Shown here: piece by piece, positions 1-10,111 of the stretch
Numbering within the stretch: the first letter of the stretch is position 1
How the letters are laid out: each line of letters opens with the position of its first letter
Source of the DNA: Streptosporangium carneum
GTDB taxonomy: Bacteria > Actinomycetota > Actinomycetes > Streptosporangiales > Streptosporangiaceae
Length of the DNA: 64,000 nt
Assembly (NCBI RefSeq): GCF_027922005.1
Contig: NZ_BSEV01000001.1
Coordinates: forward strand, 335,638-399,637
Direction of reading: 5' to 3'
Position numbers and translations under genes: made by a program
The notes under the pieces: generated by a model
Told to the model about the DNA's origin: nothing
What the model saw: only the letters and a program-made list of their open reading frames with translations
Database searches by the model: none

Positions 1-2394
1 CGCCTCCTTGTTCTCGTCGTTGGTGCCGGTCTTGCCGGCGACCGGACGGTCGAAGAGGGCCGCGGCCCTGCCGGTGCCCCGGGGGTCCTTGACCACCTGC
101 TGGAGCGCGACGATGGCGTCGGCCGCGCTGTCGGCGCTGATGACCTGGGCGGGCTGGTCGTTCTCCCTGAGCACCGTTGTCTTGTCACGGTCGAGAACCT
201 TGATCACGACGTGGTTCTCGAAGTGCTTGCCCCCGTTGGCGAAGATCGAGTAGCCGCCGGCCTGCTGGACCGGGGTGACGGGGCCCGAACCGATGGTGAT
301 GGCGTAGGAGTGACTCTTCTGCGCCTCCTTGAGCTTCTCCTCGCTGAGGCCCGCCCCCGCCGCGATCGCGATGACCTTGTCCAGCCCGACCTCCTCGCCC
401 ATCTGCACGAAGGCGGTGTTGACGGACTCGGCGGTGGCCCTGACGACGTTCACCGAGCCGCCGGGGATGTCGTGGGAGTTCTTGATCGGGTTGGTGCCGG
501 GGGCCGTGATCGGCCCCTTGCCCAGCAGGTAGCTGTTGAGGCTGTTGCCCGCCTCGAGCCAGGCGGCCAGGACGTAGGGCTTGAAGGCCGACGCCGCCTG
601 CTTCTCCGACATGAAGGCGTCGTTCCACTCCCGCTTGATGAAGTTGGGGCCGCCGTAGAAGGCGACGACCCGTCCGTTGCGGGGGTCGACGGCCGCGAGA
701 CCGGTGTGGATCTCCCTGGAGAGGCCGGAGGTGTTCTCCTGGACGGCGCGCTTGGCCGCGAGCATCAGCTTCTTGTCGAACGTGGAGTAGATCTTGTAAC
801 CGCCCTGCTCGACGTCCTCCTGGTCGATGCCCCTGCGCTTGAGCTCCTTGAGCACCTCAGTGATCATGTAGCCGTTGATGCCCTTGTAGTAGTCCTTCTG
901 CCGGTAGGCGATCCGCTTGGGGGCGGTGGGGGACTTGGCGGGCAGCGAGCCGTACTTGGCGGGGTTGATCAGGGCCATGCCCTTGATCACGTAGTCGTAG
1001 CGCTCCTGGGTCGGCGCCAGGTTCTTGGCGTTCTCCGCGCGGTCGAAGGTGTCGGGGTTCTGGATGCGGCCCGCGAGGTAGGCGGCCATCTCCGGGGTCA
1101 GCTGATCGACGTTCTTGTTGAAGAACGCCTGCGCGGCGGCCTGGATGCCATGGGCGCCGCGCCCGAAGTAGATGGTGTTGAGGTACTGCGTGATGATCTG
1201 GTCTTTGCTCATCTGCTTGTCCAGCTTGATCGCGACGAAGATCTCCTTGATCTTCCGCTGGATCGACCGCTCCTGGCTGAGGCCGTCGTAGTAGTTACGG
1301 GCCATCTGCTGGGTGATGGTCGAGGCGCCCTGGACCTGCTCACCGCTCACCGTGCTCCACAGCGACCGGGCCATGCCCTTGAAGTCGATGCCGTGGTCCT
1401 CACGGAAGCTGCGGTTCTCCGCGGCGATCACCGCGTCCTTGACCTGCTCGGGGATCTTCTCGGCCGTGACGATCGTCCGCTTGACGCCGAGGCGGGCCAG
1501 CACGGTCTTGTCGCTGTAGTAGATGACGCTTCCCTGGTCGTCCGCCTCGTCCTGGGGGGTCGTGGGGACGGGGGTGTTGGCGTAGGCGACCGCGATCATG
1601 CCGAAGACGCCGGCGGCGAGGATCGTGAAGCTCGCCACCACGATCTTCCAGCTGGGCAGGAAGCGCTTCCATCCGGTACGCCTCGGCTTGCCGCCGCTCC
1701 TGCCGCTCCTGCCGTTCCCGCCGGGACCGTCAGGGCCGTCGGGACCGTCTCCACCACCGGGCCCACCACCGGGCCCACCGCCGGGCCCGCCGGGACCTCC
1801 CGGCCCCTCGGGCGCCCTGAAGGCCGCGCTCCCCTCGGGACCGCCCGCGCCGCGACCGCCGCGCGCGCGCCTGCTCCGTCCGCCACCGGCGGCGGGCCCC
1901 GATGGACGGCCTCCTCCCGCCTGGGCGGCGAGCATGGCCTGGGTGTCCTCGAAGGCGGCCTCCGCCCTGCGTCCGCCCGCCGGGTCGGTGTCCTGGCGGC
2001 GCATCCCGCCCGTCCTGGAGTCGGGTCCCTGCCCGCCCGCCGCGACCGTCCGAGGGTCAGGGCTCTGCCCGCCCATCACGACCGTCCGAGGGTCGGGGCC
2101 CTGGTTGCCCGCCGCGGCCGCTCTGGGATCGGGGCCCTGGTTGCCCGCTCCGACCGTCCTGGGGTCGGGGCCTCTGCGACCGGCTCCCGCGGCCGCGGGG
2201 TCGAAGCCCGCCTGTCGCGGCGCTCCCTGCGCCGGACCCCGGCTCATGTTTCCGGTTTGGGGAAGCGGGGGCGGGGGAACCTGCTGAGGAGCGGCTCCTG
2301 CGCCTGAGCGACGGCGCCGTCCCTGGGGAGCCGACGCGTCGGGCCCCTGCGGGCGCCCGTACGGCTCCGGGTCATGGCTGTTGCTGTAACTCAC
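1..2394 (-). CDS. ponA: Class A penicillin-binding protein (bifunctional transglycosylase/transpeptidase), C-terminus cut by window
   Basis: Builds peptidoglycan by polymerising lipid II (GT51 domain) and cross-linking stems (transpeptidase domain). The frame stays open to base 1, so the C-terminus lies outside. Read from the right: a Gly/Pro-rich cytosolic leader, one membrane helix (WKIVVASFTILAAGVFG), the GT51 region with EDHGIDF, then the transpeptidase with SAFK (Ser codon 589-591), SVN (SVNTAF) and KTGT at 22-36. I chose the GTG at 2392-2394, preceded by GAGGA; an in-frame ATG at 2410-2412 adds six residues. The leader carries a PDPRT-type tandem repeat and glycine runs. Divergent from padR-ino1, as in mycobacteria around ponA1. 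Confidence 0.93.
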   Translation of the reverse strand, partial: MSYSNSHDPEPYGRPQGPDASAPQGRRRRSGAGAAPQQVPPPPLPQTGNMSRGPAQGAPRQAGFDPAAAGAGRRGPDPRTVGAGNQGPDPRAAAAGNQGPDPRTVVMGGQSPDPRTVAAGGQGPDSRTGGMRRQDTDPAGGRRAEAAFEDTQAMLAAQAGGGRPSGPAAGGGRSRRARGGRGAGGPEGSAAFRAPEGPGGPGGPGGGPGGGPGGGDGPDGPDGPGGNGRSGRSGGKPRRTGWKRFLPSWKIVVASFTILAAGVFGMIAVAYANTPVPTTPQDEADDQGSVIYYSDKTVLARLGVKRTIVTAEKIPEQVKDAVIAAENRSFREDHGIDFKGMARSLWSTVSGEQVQGASTITQQMARNYYDGLSQERSIQRKIKEIFVAIKLDKQMSKDQIITQYLNTIYFGRGAHGIQAAAQAFFNKNVDQLTPEMAAYLAGRIQNPDTFDRAENAKNLAPTQERYDYVIKGMALINPAKYGSLPAKSPTAPKRIAYRQKDYYKGINGYMITEVLKELKRRGIDQEDVEQGGYKIYSTFDKKLMLAAKRAVQENTSGLSREIHTGLAAVDPRNGRVVAFYGGPNFIKREWNDAFMSEKQAASAFKPYVLAAWLEAGNSLNSYLLGKGPITAPGTNPIKNSHDIPGGSVNVVRATAESVNTAFVQMGEEVGLDKVIAIAAGAGLSEEKLKEAQKSHSYAITIGSGPVTPVQQAGGYSIFANGGKHFENHVVIKVLDRDKTTVLRENDQPAQVISADSAADAIVALQQVVKDPRGTGRAAALFDRPVAGKTGTNDENKEA
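1740..2200 (-). repeat. Repeat-coding leader of the PBP gene (PDPRT repeats and Gly/Pro runs)
   Basis: Within the cytosolic N-terminal part of the PBP, about five degenerate units of 11-13 residues share a PDPRT/PDSRT core separated by GAGNQG-like linkers (about 2010-2200). A GGPGGPGGGPGGG run follows, nearer the membrane helix (about 1740-1815). The DNA is correspondingly repetitive. Confidence 0.7.
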
Positions 2395-2714
2395 GCGTCC
2401 TCGTTCGGTCATCGGGGTCTACGACGGCGTGCAGGCGGGTGAGATTACCGTCTGCGAGCGGCTGCTCTCATCGCCTTGGCTCACTGGTAGCCGACCTATT
2501 CGGGTGGATCTCCGTTCCCGAGGACGAACGAGGCCGTCAAGTGGTTCCGAGAACAACCTTGGCAGACCTCTCCCACCTGAGCGTGGAATTCGCCGCATTG
2601 AGCGGTGGTCCCGGACATGCGGGGGCACGAGCCCACCACCGTTCGCTGTGACCACATAAGCGTCACACTACGGCTTTTTACTGTTTGCGCCCAACCTCTT
2701 GGGAAAGTCGTTAA
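2395..2714. other. Divergent intergenic region between PBP gene and padR
   Basis: No convincing gene. Short open frames here have no recognisable domain. It should hold the PBP promoter on the minus strand; a possible TTGGGC/TAGTGT pair with an 18-base spacer lies near 2670-2700 but is weak. Confidence 0.4.
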
Positions 2715-2744
2715 TTGCAGGGATATGTTGGTCCGACGTATCCT
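2715..2744 (+). promoter_or_regulatory. Putative padR-ino1 promoter
   Basis: TTGCAG (2715-2720) and TATCCT (2739-2744) are separated by 18 bases, a fair match to a primary-sigma promoter. The palindrome at 2749-2767 falls where the transcription start would be. Inferred from spacing only. Confidence 0.4.
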
Positions 2745-2748
2745 CAGG

Positions 2749-2767
2749 ATGTATCGGCTCGATACAT
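2749..2767. promoter_or_regulatory. Palindromic PadR operator
   Basis: ATGTATCG-gct-CGATACAT is a perfect 8-base inverted repeat with a 3-base centre, 25 bases before the padR start. It fits the ATGTAT/ATACAT half-sites reported for PadR-family operators. Autoregulation of padR, and probably of ino1 behind it, is inferred. Confidence 0.7.
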
Positions 2768-2791
2768 CGACGCGAGAGGTGGTGGTTTCCC

Positions 2792-3460
2792 GTGGCCAGC
2801 GGACGTGGCGGCGTGCTGGAGCTCGCCGTGCTCGGGTCGCTGCACGAGACCCCGCTCCATGGCTATGAGCTGCGCAAACGGCTCAACTCTCTCCTCGGAA
2901 TGTTCCGCGCGTTCTCCTACGGCTCGCTCTACCCCTGCCTCCGTCAGCTGCTGACGGACGGGTTGATCGTGGAGGACGACGACTCCGACACCTCCACCGC
3001 CGAAGCCCCCATCACGCTCACGGGGCGTCGATCGAAGATCGTCTACAAGCTGACGGCGGAGGGCAAGGAGCGCCTCCAGGAGCTGCTCACCCAGGCCGGT
3101 CCATCAGCCTGGGAGGACGAGAGCTTCGGAATCCACTTCGCCTTCTTCAGGCACACCGAGGCCGAAGTCCGCCTGCGCATCCTCGAAGGACGCCGCAGCA
3201 GGCTGGAGGAACGGCTCGACGGCGTGCGCACGGCCCTCGCCAGGACGCGGGAGCGGCTCGACAGCTACACCCTCGAGCTGCAACGTCACGGACTGGAGTC
3301 GGTCGAGCGCGAAGTGCGCTGGTTGAATGAGCTGATCGCCACGGAGCGGCGAGGCTCCGCGATGGACGAAGAGCGGCGCTCCGCTCAGGAAGGAACCTCA
3401 CGGGCGCCCGCGCCCGGAGCGGATAACACGGGGCGGCACTCCGCCCCGGAAGACAATTGA
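2792..3460 (+). CDS. PadR-family transcriptional regulator
   Basis: A 222-residue PadR repressor: an N-terminal winged helix (GVLELAVLGSLHETPLHGYE, then YGSLYPCLRQL and a wing ending KIVYKLTAEGKE), followed by a PadR C-terminal coiled coil (about residues 105-180) and a short charged tail. The GTG at 2792 is chosen because the PadR domain begins at once and GAGAGGTGG lies upstream; a longer frame opens at 2699 but would run through the operator. It lies 27 bases from ino1 on the same strand, the same pairing as Rv0047c/Rv0046c in M. tuberculosis, so it probably controls ino1. The effector is unknown. Confidence 0.9.
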   Translation: MASGRGGVLELAVLGSLHETPLHGYELRKRLNSLLGMFRAFSYGSLYPCLRQLLTDGLIVEDDDSDTSTAEAPITLTGRRSKIVYKLTAEGKERLQELLTQAGPSAWEDESFGIHFAFFRHTEAEVRLRILEGRRSRLEERLDGVRTALARTRERLDSYTLELQRHGLESVEREVRWLNELIATERRGSAMDEERRSAQEGTSRAPAPGADNTGRHSAPEDN

Positions 3461-3487
3461 CCATTCAGAACAAGGGGAGCGAGTGCC

Positions 3488-4567
3488 ATGGGTTCGGTGC
3501 GCGTAGCCATTGTCGGTGTAGGCAACTGTGCCTCGTCGCTCGTGCAGGGCGTGCATTACTACAGGGACGCCGATCCGGGCAGCCGGGTGCCGGGCCTGAT
3601 GCACGTCAAGTTCGGTGACTACCACGTCGGCGACGTCGAGTTCGTCGCGGCGTTCGACGTGGACGCGAAGAAGGTCGGGCGCGACCTCTCCGAGGCGATC
3701 GTCGCCTCGGAGAACAACACCATCAAGATCTGTGACGTGCCGCCGCTGGGCGTCACCGTGCAGCGTGGCCACACCTACGACGGTCTTGGCGAGTTCTACA
3801 GCGAGATGATCGAGGAGTCCGACGAGGCTCCGGTGGACGTTGTGCAGGTCCTGAAGGACAGCAAGGTCGACGTGCTCGTCTCCTACCTGCCGGTCGGGTC
3901 GGAGGACGCGGACCGCTTCTACGCCCAGTGCGCCATCGACGCCAAGGTGGCCTTCGTCAACGCGCTGCCGGTCTTCATCGCCTCCGACCCCGTCTGGGCG
4001 GAGAAGTTCACCCAGGCCGGTGTCCCCATCGTCGGCGACGACATCAAGTCCCAGGTCGGCGCGACCATCACGCACCGGGTGATGGCCAAGCTGTTCGAGG
4101 ACAGGGGCGTGGAGCTGCTGCGCACCTACCAGCTGAACTTCGGCGGGAACATGGACTTCATGAACATGCTGGAGCGCAAGCGCCTGCAGTCCAAGAAGAT
4201 CTCCAAGACCCAGTCGGTCACCTCCCAGATCCCGCACGAGATGGGCAAGGCGGACGTGCACATCGGCCCGTCCGACCACGTGCCGTGGCTCGACGACCGC
4301 AAGTGGGCCTACGTCCGCCTTGAGGGAAGGTCCTTCGGCGACACCCCGCTGAACCTGGAGTACAAGCTGGAGGTCTGGGACTCCCCCAACTCCGCCGGCG
4401 TCATCATCGACGCGGTCCGCGCCGCCAAGATCGCGCTGGACCGGGGCGTCGCGGGGCCGATCCTGTCCGCCTCCTCCTACTTCATGAAGTCCCCGCCGGA
4501 GCAGTACTCCGACGAGGAGGCCCACGAGTACGTGGAGAAGTTCATCCGCGGCGAGGTCGAGCGCTGA
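3488..4567 (+). CDS. ino1: Inositol-3-phosphate synthase
   Basis: Converts glucose-6-phosphate to myo-inositol-3-phosphate with bound NAD, the first step to phosphatidylinositol and mycothiol. At 359 residues it matches the short actinobacterial form. The N-terminal Rossmann motif is visible ([13 protein letters not shown], residues 5-17), as are the conserved [12 protein letters not shown] and [12 protein letters not shown] stretches and a C-terminal [13 protein letters not shown] good ribosome site (AAGGGGAG) precedes the ATG. It follows padR closely and ends at a strong hairpin shared with the convergent idi gene. Confidence 0.97.
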   Translation: MGSVRVAIVGVGNCASSLVQGVHYYRDADPGSRVPGLMHVKFGDYHVGDVEFVAAFDVDAKKVGRDLSEAIVASENNTIKICDVPPLGVTVQRGHTYDGLGEFYSEMIEESDEAPVDVVQVLKDSKVDVLVSYLPVGSEDADRFYAQCAIDAKVAFVNALPVFIASDPVWAEKFTQAGVPIVGDDIKSQVGATITHRVMAKLFEDRGVELLRTYQLNFGGNMDFMNMLERKRLQSKKISKTQSVTSQIPHEMGKADVHIGPSDHVPWLDDRKWAYVRLEGRSFGDTPLNLEYKLEVWDSPNSAGVIIDAVRAAKIALDRGVAGPILSASSYFMKSPPEQYSDEEAHEYVEKFIRGEVER

Positions 4568-4639
4568 CGCTCCCCCTCCTGCCTCCCCGCCAGCGCGGGC
4601 GGGGAACGGCACGGGGTCGTACGCCGTAGGCGTCATGGG

Positions 4640-4672
4640 AAAGCCCTCCGTCCCGACAGGACGGAGGGCTTT
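4640..4672. terminator. Bidirectional terminator between ino1 and idi
   Basis: AAAGCCCTCCGTCC (4640-4653) pairs perfectly with GGACGGAGGGCTTT (4659-4672) around a 5-base loop, with A and T runs at the ends, so it can serve both convergent genes. Confidence 0.85.
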
Positions 4673-4682
4673 CTCGCGTGGG

Positions 4683-5264
4683 TCAGCGGGCGGCGGGCGG
4701 GAGTTCGGCGGAGTCGGCGACCGGCCAGCTGAGGGGATCGGCGCCGAGCTCGACGAGGTGGGGCACCTGCTCGCGGCACCACGGGGAGATCGCGAGGCGG
4801 TCGCCGAGCACCTCGGCCGTGAACTCCTTCCACGGCATCCAGCGCACCGCCTCGACCTCCTCGGGGTTGGGGACGGCCTCGGTCGTGACCACCGCCCGGT
4901 AGACCGGGCAGAGCTCCCGCTCGACGATCCCGCTGTCCATGACGGCGCGGTAGGAGAAGCGCGGCAGCAGCAGGTCGACGCCGCCCACGCCCAGCCCGAG
5001 CTCGTAGGAGAGCCTGCGGACGACCGCGTCGGCGAGCGACTCGCCGGGCAGGGGGTGGCCGCAGCAGCTGTTGGTCCACACCCCCGGCCAGGTGGTCTTG
5101 TGCGAGGCCCTGCGGGTCAGGAGGATCCGCCCCAGGTCGTCGAACACGTAGCTGGAGAAGGCGAGGTGCAGGGGCGTCTCGGTGCCGTGCACCGTGGCCT
5201 TCGGCGCCGTGCCGATCGCGTTTCCCGCTGGGTCGACGAGCACGACGTGTTCATCAGCTGTCAC
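4683..5264 (-). CDS. idi: Isopentenyl-diphosphate delta-isomerase, type I
   Basis: Interconverts IPP and DMAPP for isoprenoid synthesis. The 193-residue Nudix-fold enzyme shows the catalytic Cys region (TNSCCGHP, about residue 65), the metal and acid residues around VERELCPVYRA, and a C-terminal EEVEAVRWMPW. It is the metal/Nudix type, not the flavin type II. It converges on ino1 across a shared terminator and stands alone with no mevalonate or MEP genes beside it. Confidence 0.95.
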   Translation of the reverse strand: MTADEHVVLVDPAGNAIGTAPKATVHGTETPLHLAFSSYVFDDLGRILLTRRASHKTTWPGVWTNSCCGHPLPGESLADAVVRRLSYELGLGVGGVDLLLPRFSYRAVMDSGIVERELCPVYRAVVTTEAVPNPEEVEAVRWMPWKEFTAEVLGDRLAISPWCREQVPHLVELGADPLSWPVADSAELPPAAR

Positions 5265-5403
5265 TCGTCCGAGGGTACGTGACCATGTCAGCTCGTTATG
5301 CCTGATCAGCGTTACGTCATGAAAGGTGGGGAACTGTCCGGCGGGTCGTTCTCAGGGTTGTTCCCGATGGTCGCTTCGGGGCGGTCACGCGTAGGCTGAG
5401 CGC

Positions 5404-6702
5404 GTGTCATTCGTGTCCGATCTACGCGTCGTCCTGGAGGGCCGGGACTTCAGGAGGCTGTTCGGCACCCGTCTGGTGTCGCAGTTCTCCGACGGCATCT
5501 TCCAGTTCGCGGTGGCCGGATTCGCCTTCTTCAGCCCGGAGAAGAGCACGAGCGCCGTGCAGATAGCCGCCGGGCTGGCCGTGCTGTTCCTGCCGTACTC
5601 GATCCTCGGGCCCTTCGTCGGGGTGTTCATCGACCGGTGGTCGCGGCGGCAGATCCTGGTGATCGCGCCGATCGTGCGCGGGGCGCTGCTGCTGCTGGCC
5701 GCCACCCTCGTCGCGACCGGCGTCCCCGACGCGTTCTTCTTCGCCGCCGCGCTCGCCGTGCTCGGCGTGAACCGCTTCTTCCTGGCCGCGCTCGGCGCCT
5801 CGCTGCCGCACGTCGTCTCCGCCGACCGGCTGCTGGTGGCCAACGCGGTCACCCCCACCTCGGGCACCGTCGTCACCTTCGTCGGCGCGGGAGTCGGCTA
5901 CCTGGTGAACCGGCTCCTCGGGGGCGACCACTACGGCACGGCGATCCTGCTGGCCGTCTCCGGCCTCACCTTCGGGCTGAGCGCGCTGATCGCCAGGACC
6001 ATGGACAGGCGGCTGCTCGGCCCCGCCTACGACTCGGAGATGCCGCAGACCCGCGAGGCGCTGCGCAACGTGGTGAGCGGCCTGGTGGACGGCGCGCGGC
6101 ACATCGCGCACCACAGGGCCGCGGCCGCCGCGATGGGCGCGATGGCCACCCACCGGTTCATGTACGGCATGTGCACGGCGATGGTGGTGATGCTCTCGCG
6201 CTACTACTTCGCCGACAGCCCGGTGAACGCGCTGGACGCGGTCTCCCTCGTGCTGGCCACCTCGGGGGTGGGCTACGCCCTGGCCATCGTGCTCACGCCG
6301 TGGGCGACCGAGCGCTTCGAGATCGAGACCTGGGTCCCGATCATGCTCGTCACCGCGGGGGTGCTGTCGTTCGCGCTCTGCGCGCCGTTCCAGCAGTGGG
6401 GCTTCGCCGCGGGCGGCTTCGTGCTCGGCGTCGCCGGGCAGAGCATCAAGATCTGCGCGGACACGAGCGTCCAGCGGGACGTCGACGACGCCTACCTCGG
6501 CCGGGCCTTCTCGATCTACGACATGCTCTTCAACGGCACCTACGTGCTGGCCGCCGCCGTCGCGGCGGCACTGCTGCCGCCCAACGGCAGGTCGCTGCTG
6601 GTGCTCGGGATCATCTGCGCCGGATACGTCGGCGGCGCGGCGCTCTACCGGGTGGTCACGCCGAACCGGGCGGCCGACCCGCTGCCGTCGTCACGTCCCT
6701 GA
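5404..6702 (+). CDS. MFS transporter
   Basis: A 432-residue inner-membrane carrier with about twelve hydrophobic segments. The MFS A-like loop between helices 2 and 3 is visible ([14 protein letters not shown]). It starts at GTG. The fold resembles the drug-efflux/TMEM175-unrelated MFS group of actinomycetes; the substrate cannot be read from sequence. Its last 12 bases overlap the end of the convergent bioA gene. Confidence 0.85.
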   Translation: MSFVSDLRVVLEGRDFRRLFGTRLVSQFSDGIFQFAVAGFAFFSPEKSTSAVQIAAGLAVLFLPYSILGPFVGVFIDRWSRRQILVIAPIVRGALLLLAATLVATGVPDAFFFAAALAVLGVNRFFLAALGASLPHVVSADRLLVANAVTPTSGTVVTFVGAGVGYLVNRLLGGDHYGTAILLAVSGLTFGLSALIARTMDRRLLGPAYDSEMPQTREALRNVVSGLVDGARHIAHHRAAAAAMGAMATHRFMYGMCTAMVVMLSRYYFADSPVNALDAVSLVLATSGVGYALAIVLTPWATERFEIETWVPIMLVTAGVLSFALCAPFQQWGFAAGGFVLGVAGQSIKICADTSVQRDVDDAYLGRAFSIYDMLFNGTYVLAAAVAAALLPPNGRSLLVLGIICAGYVGGAALYRVVTPNRAADPLPSSRP

Positions 6703-7980
6703 CCGGCCGGGCCCCCGGCCGAGTGACCTGGCCGCCGCCGTCATCGCGGTCGTGATCCGGTCGAGGTCGTCGCCGATCGAGTAGGGCGGCATGGTGTAGA
6801 TCAGCCGGTTGAAGGGGCGGAGCCAGACCCCGTGTCCCATCACGACGTCCTGGACCCGCCGGACGTCGACGGGCTCGTGTGTCTCGACGACCCCGATCGC
6901 GCCGAGCACCCGCACGTCCTTGACCCCCGGGGCCGCCGCGGCCTCTGCCAGCCCCTCGGTCAGGCCGGCCTCGATCCGCTTGACCTCCTCGCGCCACGGA
7001 CGCTCGGCGAGAAGGTCGAGGGAGGCCCCGGCGACGGCGGTCGCCAGCGGATTGCCCATGAAGGTGGGGCCGTGCATCAGCACCCCGATGCCCGCCGCGA
7101 CCCGCTCGGTGCACAGCGTCGCCGCCAGGGACATGTAGCCGCCGGTCAGCGCCTTGCCCAGGCACATGATGTCGGGCCTGATCCCGGCGTGGTCGCAGCC
7201 GAACAGCTCTCCCGTCCTGCCGAACCCGGTGGCGATCTCGTCGGCGATCAGCAGGACGCCGTGCTCGTCGGCGAGCTCGCGGAGCCCGCGCAGGTAGGCC
7301 GGGTGGTAGAAGCGCATGCCGCCCGCCCCCTGGACGACCGGCTCCACGATGATCGCCGCCAGCTCGCCCGCGTGCGCGGCGACCGTCTCGGCGAGGTGGG
7401 CGAGGTAGGCCTCGTCGAACTCGGCGGGCGGCAGGTCGGCGAACACGTGCCGGGGCAGCGCGCCGGAGAACAGGTGGTGCATGCCGTTGACCGGGTCGCA
7501 GACGGCCATCGCCCCGAAGGTGTCGCCGTGGTAGCCGCCCCTGACCGTGAGCAGGCGGCTTCTGCCGGTGAACTGGAACGCCATCTTGATCGCGACCTCG
7601 ACCGCGACCGAGCCCGAGTCGGCCAGGAACACCCGCGGCAGGCCGGTCATGTCGGCCAGCGTGCGCGCGAGCCGTACGGCGGGCTCGTGGGTGAGCCCCC
7701 CGAACATGACGTGCGCCATGTCCTGGAGCTGGTCGGTCAGGGCCCGGTTGAGCCTGGGGTGGTTGTAGCCGTGGATGGCCGCCCACCAGGACGACATGCC
7801 GTCGACCAGCTCCCGCCCGTCGGCGAGCGTCAGGCGCACCCCGTCCGCCCTGGAGACCACGTGCGCGGGCGCGTGCGACGGCACCGCGGCGTACGGGTGC
7901 CACACGTGCTCACGGTCCAGCTCCCGCAGCCTGTCGAGGCTCCGGGCGTCCGGGGGGCCTTCGGGGGACGGACCGGTCAG
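6691..7980 (-). CDS. bioA: Adenosylmethionine-8-amino-7-oxononanoate aminotransferase
   Basis: PLP-dependent step of biotin synthesis (KAPA to DAPA, with SAM as amino donor). It shows the BioA N-terminus ([12 protein letters not shown]), [13 protein letters not shown], the substrate loop, [13 protein letters not shown] and the PLP lysine in [10 protein letters not shown]. The start is unsettled: no ATG, GTG or TTG lies in frame between the end of cca and HVWHPY. I give the CTG at 7978-7980, which overlaps the cca stop and yields 429 residues, the length of E. coli BioA. The GTG inside EHVWHPY is the only conventional alternative. No other biotin genes are in the window. Confidence 0.85.
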   Translation of the reverse strand: MTGPSPEGPPDARSLDRLRELDREHVWHPYAAVPSHAPAHVVSRADGVRLTLADGRELVDGMSSWWAAIHGYNHPRLNRALTDQLQDMAHVMFGGLTHEPAVRLARTLADMTGLPRVFLADSGSVAVEVAIKMAFQFTGRSRLLTVRGGYHGDTFGAMAVCDPVNGMHHLFSGALPRHVFADLPPAEFDEAYLAHLAETVAAHAGELAAIIVEPVVQGAGGMRFYHPAYLRGLRELADEHGVLLIADEIATGFGRTGELFGCDHAGIRPDIMCLGKALTGGYMSLAATLCTERVAAGIGVLMHGPTFMGNPLATAVAGASLDLLAERPWREEVKRIEAGLTEGLAEAAAAPGVKDVRVLGAIGVVETHEPVDVRRVQDVVMGHGVWLRPFNRLIYTMPPYSIGDDLDRITTAMTAAARSLGRGPGRSGT

Positions 7981-9413
7981 GGGAGGAGTCCGTTCTCTCC
8001 CGCCCAGGCGCGCAGGGCCTCCGTCGCCGCCTCCTTGCCGACGACGCCCTTGTCCAGGCGCATCTCCAGGAGGAACTTGTAGGCGCGCCCCACGGCCGGG
8101 CCGGGGGGCAGGCCGAGGAGCGCCTGGATCTCGTTGCCGTCGAGCTCGGGACGGATCTTGCCGAGCTCCTCCTCGTCGGCCAGCCTGGCGATGCGCTCCT
8201 CCAGGTGGTCGTAGGTCTGCGACAGCGCCTGGGCCTTGCGCCTGTTGCGGGTCGTGCAGTCGGCGCGGGTCAGCTTGTGGAGGCGTTCGAGCAGGTGCCC
8301 CGCGTCGCGGACGTAGCGGCGCACGGCCGAGTCGGTCCACTCGCCCGTGCCGTACCCGTGGAAGCGCAGGTGCAGCTCGACCAGGCGGGAGACGTCGGCG
8401 ACCACGTCCTTGGGGAACTTCAGCTCGGTCATGCGCTTCTTGGCGAGCTGGGCGCCGACCACCTCGTGGTGGTGGAAGGAGACCCTGCCCCCCGGCTCGT
8501 GACGGCGGGTCTTCGGCTTGCCGACGTCGTGCAGCAGCGCGGCCCAGCGCAGGATCTTGTCGGGGCCGTTCTCCTCGAGGCCGATCGCCTGCTCGAGAAC
8601 GATCAACGTGTGCTCGTAGACGTCCTTGTGCCGGTGGTGCTCGTCGATCTCCAGGCGGAGCTTGGGCAGCTCGGGCAGGACGTGGGCGGCGAGCCCCGAC
8701 TCGACGAGAAGCGCCAGGCCCTCCCGGGGGTGGGCGCCGCAGATGAGCTTGTTCAGCTCCTCGCGGATCCGCTCCGCCGAGACGATCTCGATCCGCTCGG
8801 CCATCGCGGTCATCGCCTCGAGCGCCGCCCGGTCGACGGTGAAGCCGAGCTGGCTGGCGAACCTGGCCGCCCTGAGCATCCGCAGCGGGTCGTCGTCGAA
8901 GGACCGCTCGGGGGGACCCGGCGTGCGCAGCACCCTGGCGTGCAGGTCGTCGAGGCCGCCGTGCGGGTCGACGAACTCGCGTGAGGGCAGGCGCAGCGCC
9001 ATCGCGTTGACCGCGAAGTCGCGCCTGGCCAGGTCGCCCTCGAGCGTGTCGCCGTAGACCACGTCCGGCTTGCGCGACTTGGGGTCGTAGGACTCGCTGC
9101 GATAGGTGGTGATCTCCAGCAGCCAGTTGCCCTTGCGGACGCCGACCGTGCCGAAGTCGATGCCGATCGTCCAGACGGAGTCGGCCCAGTCGCGGACGAG
9201 GTCGAGGACCGTCTCGGGGCGCGCGTCCGTGGTCAGGTCGAGATCGTTGCCGATCCTGCCGAGGAAGACGTCGCGCACCGAACCGCCCACGAGGGCTATC
9301 TGGTATCCCCTGGCGGCGAACAGCTCACCGAGCTCGTCGGCCACAGGGGCGATCTTCCGGAACAGCTCGCTCATGCCGTGCCGCTGGCTCTCAGTCAGGT
9401 TTGAAAGGGACAA
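7977..9413 (-). CDS. cca: CCA tRNA nucleotidyltransferase
   Basis: Adds or repairs the CCA end of tRNAs. A 478-residue class II nucleotidyltransferase: the polymerase head has [13 protein letters not shown] and the metal-binding DLDLT (about residues 41-61), then come the neck and RNA-binding regions, then an HD domain ([13 protein letters not shown], about residue 285). Same position and size class as M. tuberculosis pcnA (Rv3907c). bioA follows with a 4-base overlap, suggesting one transcript. An internal ATG (residue 14) is a possible alternative start. Confidence 0.95.
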   Translation of the reverse strand: MSLSNLTESQRHGMSELFRKIAPVADELGELFAARGYQIALVGGSVRDVFLGRIGNDLDLTTDARPETVLDLVRDWADSVWTIGIDFGTVGVRKGNWLLEITTYRSESYDPKSRKPDVVYGDTLEGDLARRDFAVNAMALRLPSREFVDPHGGLDDLHARVLRTPGPPERSFDDDPLRMLRAARFASQLGFTVDRAALEAMTAMAERIEIVSAERIREELNKLICGAHPREGLALLVESGLAAHVLPELPKLRLEIDEHHRHKDVYEHTLIVLEQAIGLEENGPDKILRWAALLHDVGKPKTRRHEPGGRVSFHHHEVVGAQLAKKRMTELKFPKDVVADVSRLVELHLRFHGYGTGEWTDSAVRRYVRDAGHLLERLHKLTRADCTTRNRRKAQALSQTYDHLEERIARLADEEELGKIRPELDGNEIQALLGLPPGPAVGRAYKFLLEMRLDKGVVGKEAATEALRAWAGENGLLP

Positions 9414-9543
9414 GCCGGGTAGGTCCTTCGGTTACGGAACATGTTCCCCTCTGGGGATACACCTCAAGCGATCACCAGGTTACGGTCGGTAAGAGACCGT
9501 CGGGGGCCGTGCGTCGAGGCTAGTCGAGGCAAGGAGCACATAC

Positions 9544-10065
9544 ATGAAGGACGCCCTCGCGATCCACCGCTGGCTCCTCGCACACCAGGTTCACCATGAG
9601 ATCGTACGCCTTCCGAGCGCGATGACGTGTGCCGAGGAGCTGCCGGAGCTGCTGGCCGCGAGTCCGGCGACCTGCGTCGCGGTCACGGTCTTCGAGGTCA
9701 CGACCCGCCTGGGCCGTCAGCCCGTCGCCGTCGTCGCCTCCGTCGACTCCCCTCCCATGCCGGGCGTCGTCGGCGGCATCCTCGGCGCCCGCAGGGTCCG
9801 TCCCGCCTCCGCCTTCACCGTGAACTCCGCCACCGACTACGCGGCCGGGCTGGTCTGCCCGCTGCTGCTGCCCGACGGGCTGACCGTGCTGGTCGACGGA
9901 CGCCTCGCAAACAGCGACGAAGTCGTTCACACCCCGACGGGAGAACGCCGTACGGCACTGCTGATCCGCGCCGATCACCTGCTCACACTTGTTTCAGGGA
10001 AAACCATCGACCTGGCCCAATCCCGGTCACGGAGGGAGCAGGCGACCTTCCCGCTCGCCGGATAG
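9544..10065 (+). CDS. YbaK/prolyl-tRNA-deacylase-like protein
   Basis: A 173-residue protein that reads like the YbaK/EbsC editing-domain family (RLPSAMTCAEELPELLAASP, then a conserved small beta-rich body with LLLPDGLTVLVD). Members hydrolyse mis-charged tRNAs; whether this one does is not evident. It occupies the place of mutT4 in the mycobacterial order (between pcnA and Rv3909). ATG start with AGGAGC about 6 bases before. The fold assignment is moderate. Confidence 0.65.
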   Translation: MKDALAIHRWLLAHQVHHEIVRLPSAMTCAEELPELLAASPATCVAVTVFEVTTRLGRQPVAVVASVDSPPMPGVVGGILGARRVRPASAFTVNSATDYAAGLVCPLLLPDGLTVLVDGRLANSDEVVHTPTGERRTALLIRADHLLTLVSGKTIDLAQSRSRREQATFPLAG

Positions 10066-10111
10066 GCCATAGCATTACGGGCGTGCGCCGTACTCGACCC
10101 CTGGCCGGCAC

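Noticed and set aside
211..2307. Long plus-strand open frame opposite the PBP gene
   Set aside because: The minus strand carries a full set of PBP motifs; the plus frame is low-complexity Leu/Gly/Asp-rich shadow.
6691..8340. 549-codon reading of bioA with a long N-terminal extension
   Set aside because: The first 120 codons are the shadow of cca in another frame; BioA family proteins begin near HVWHPY.
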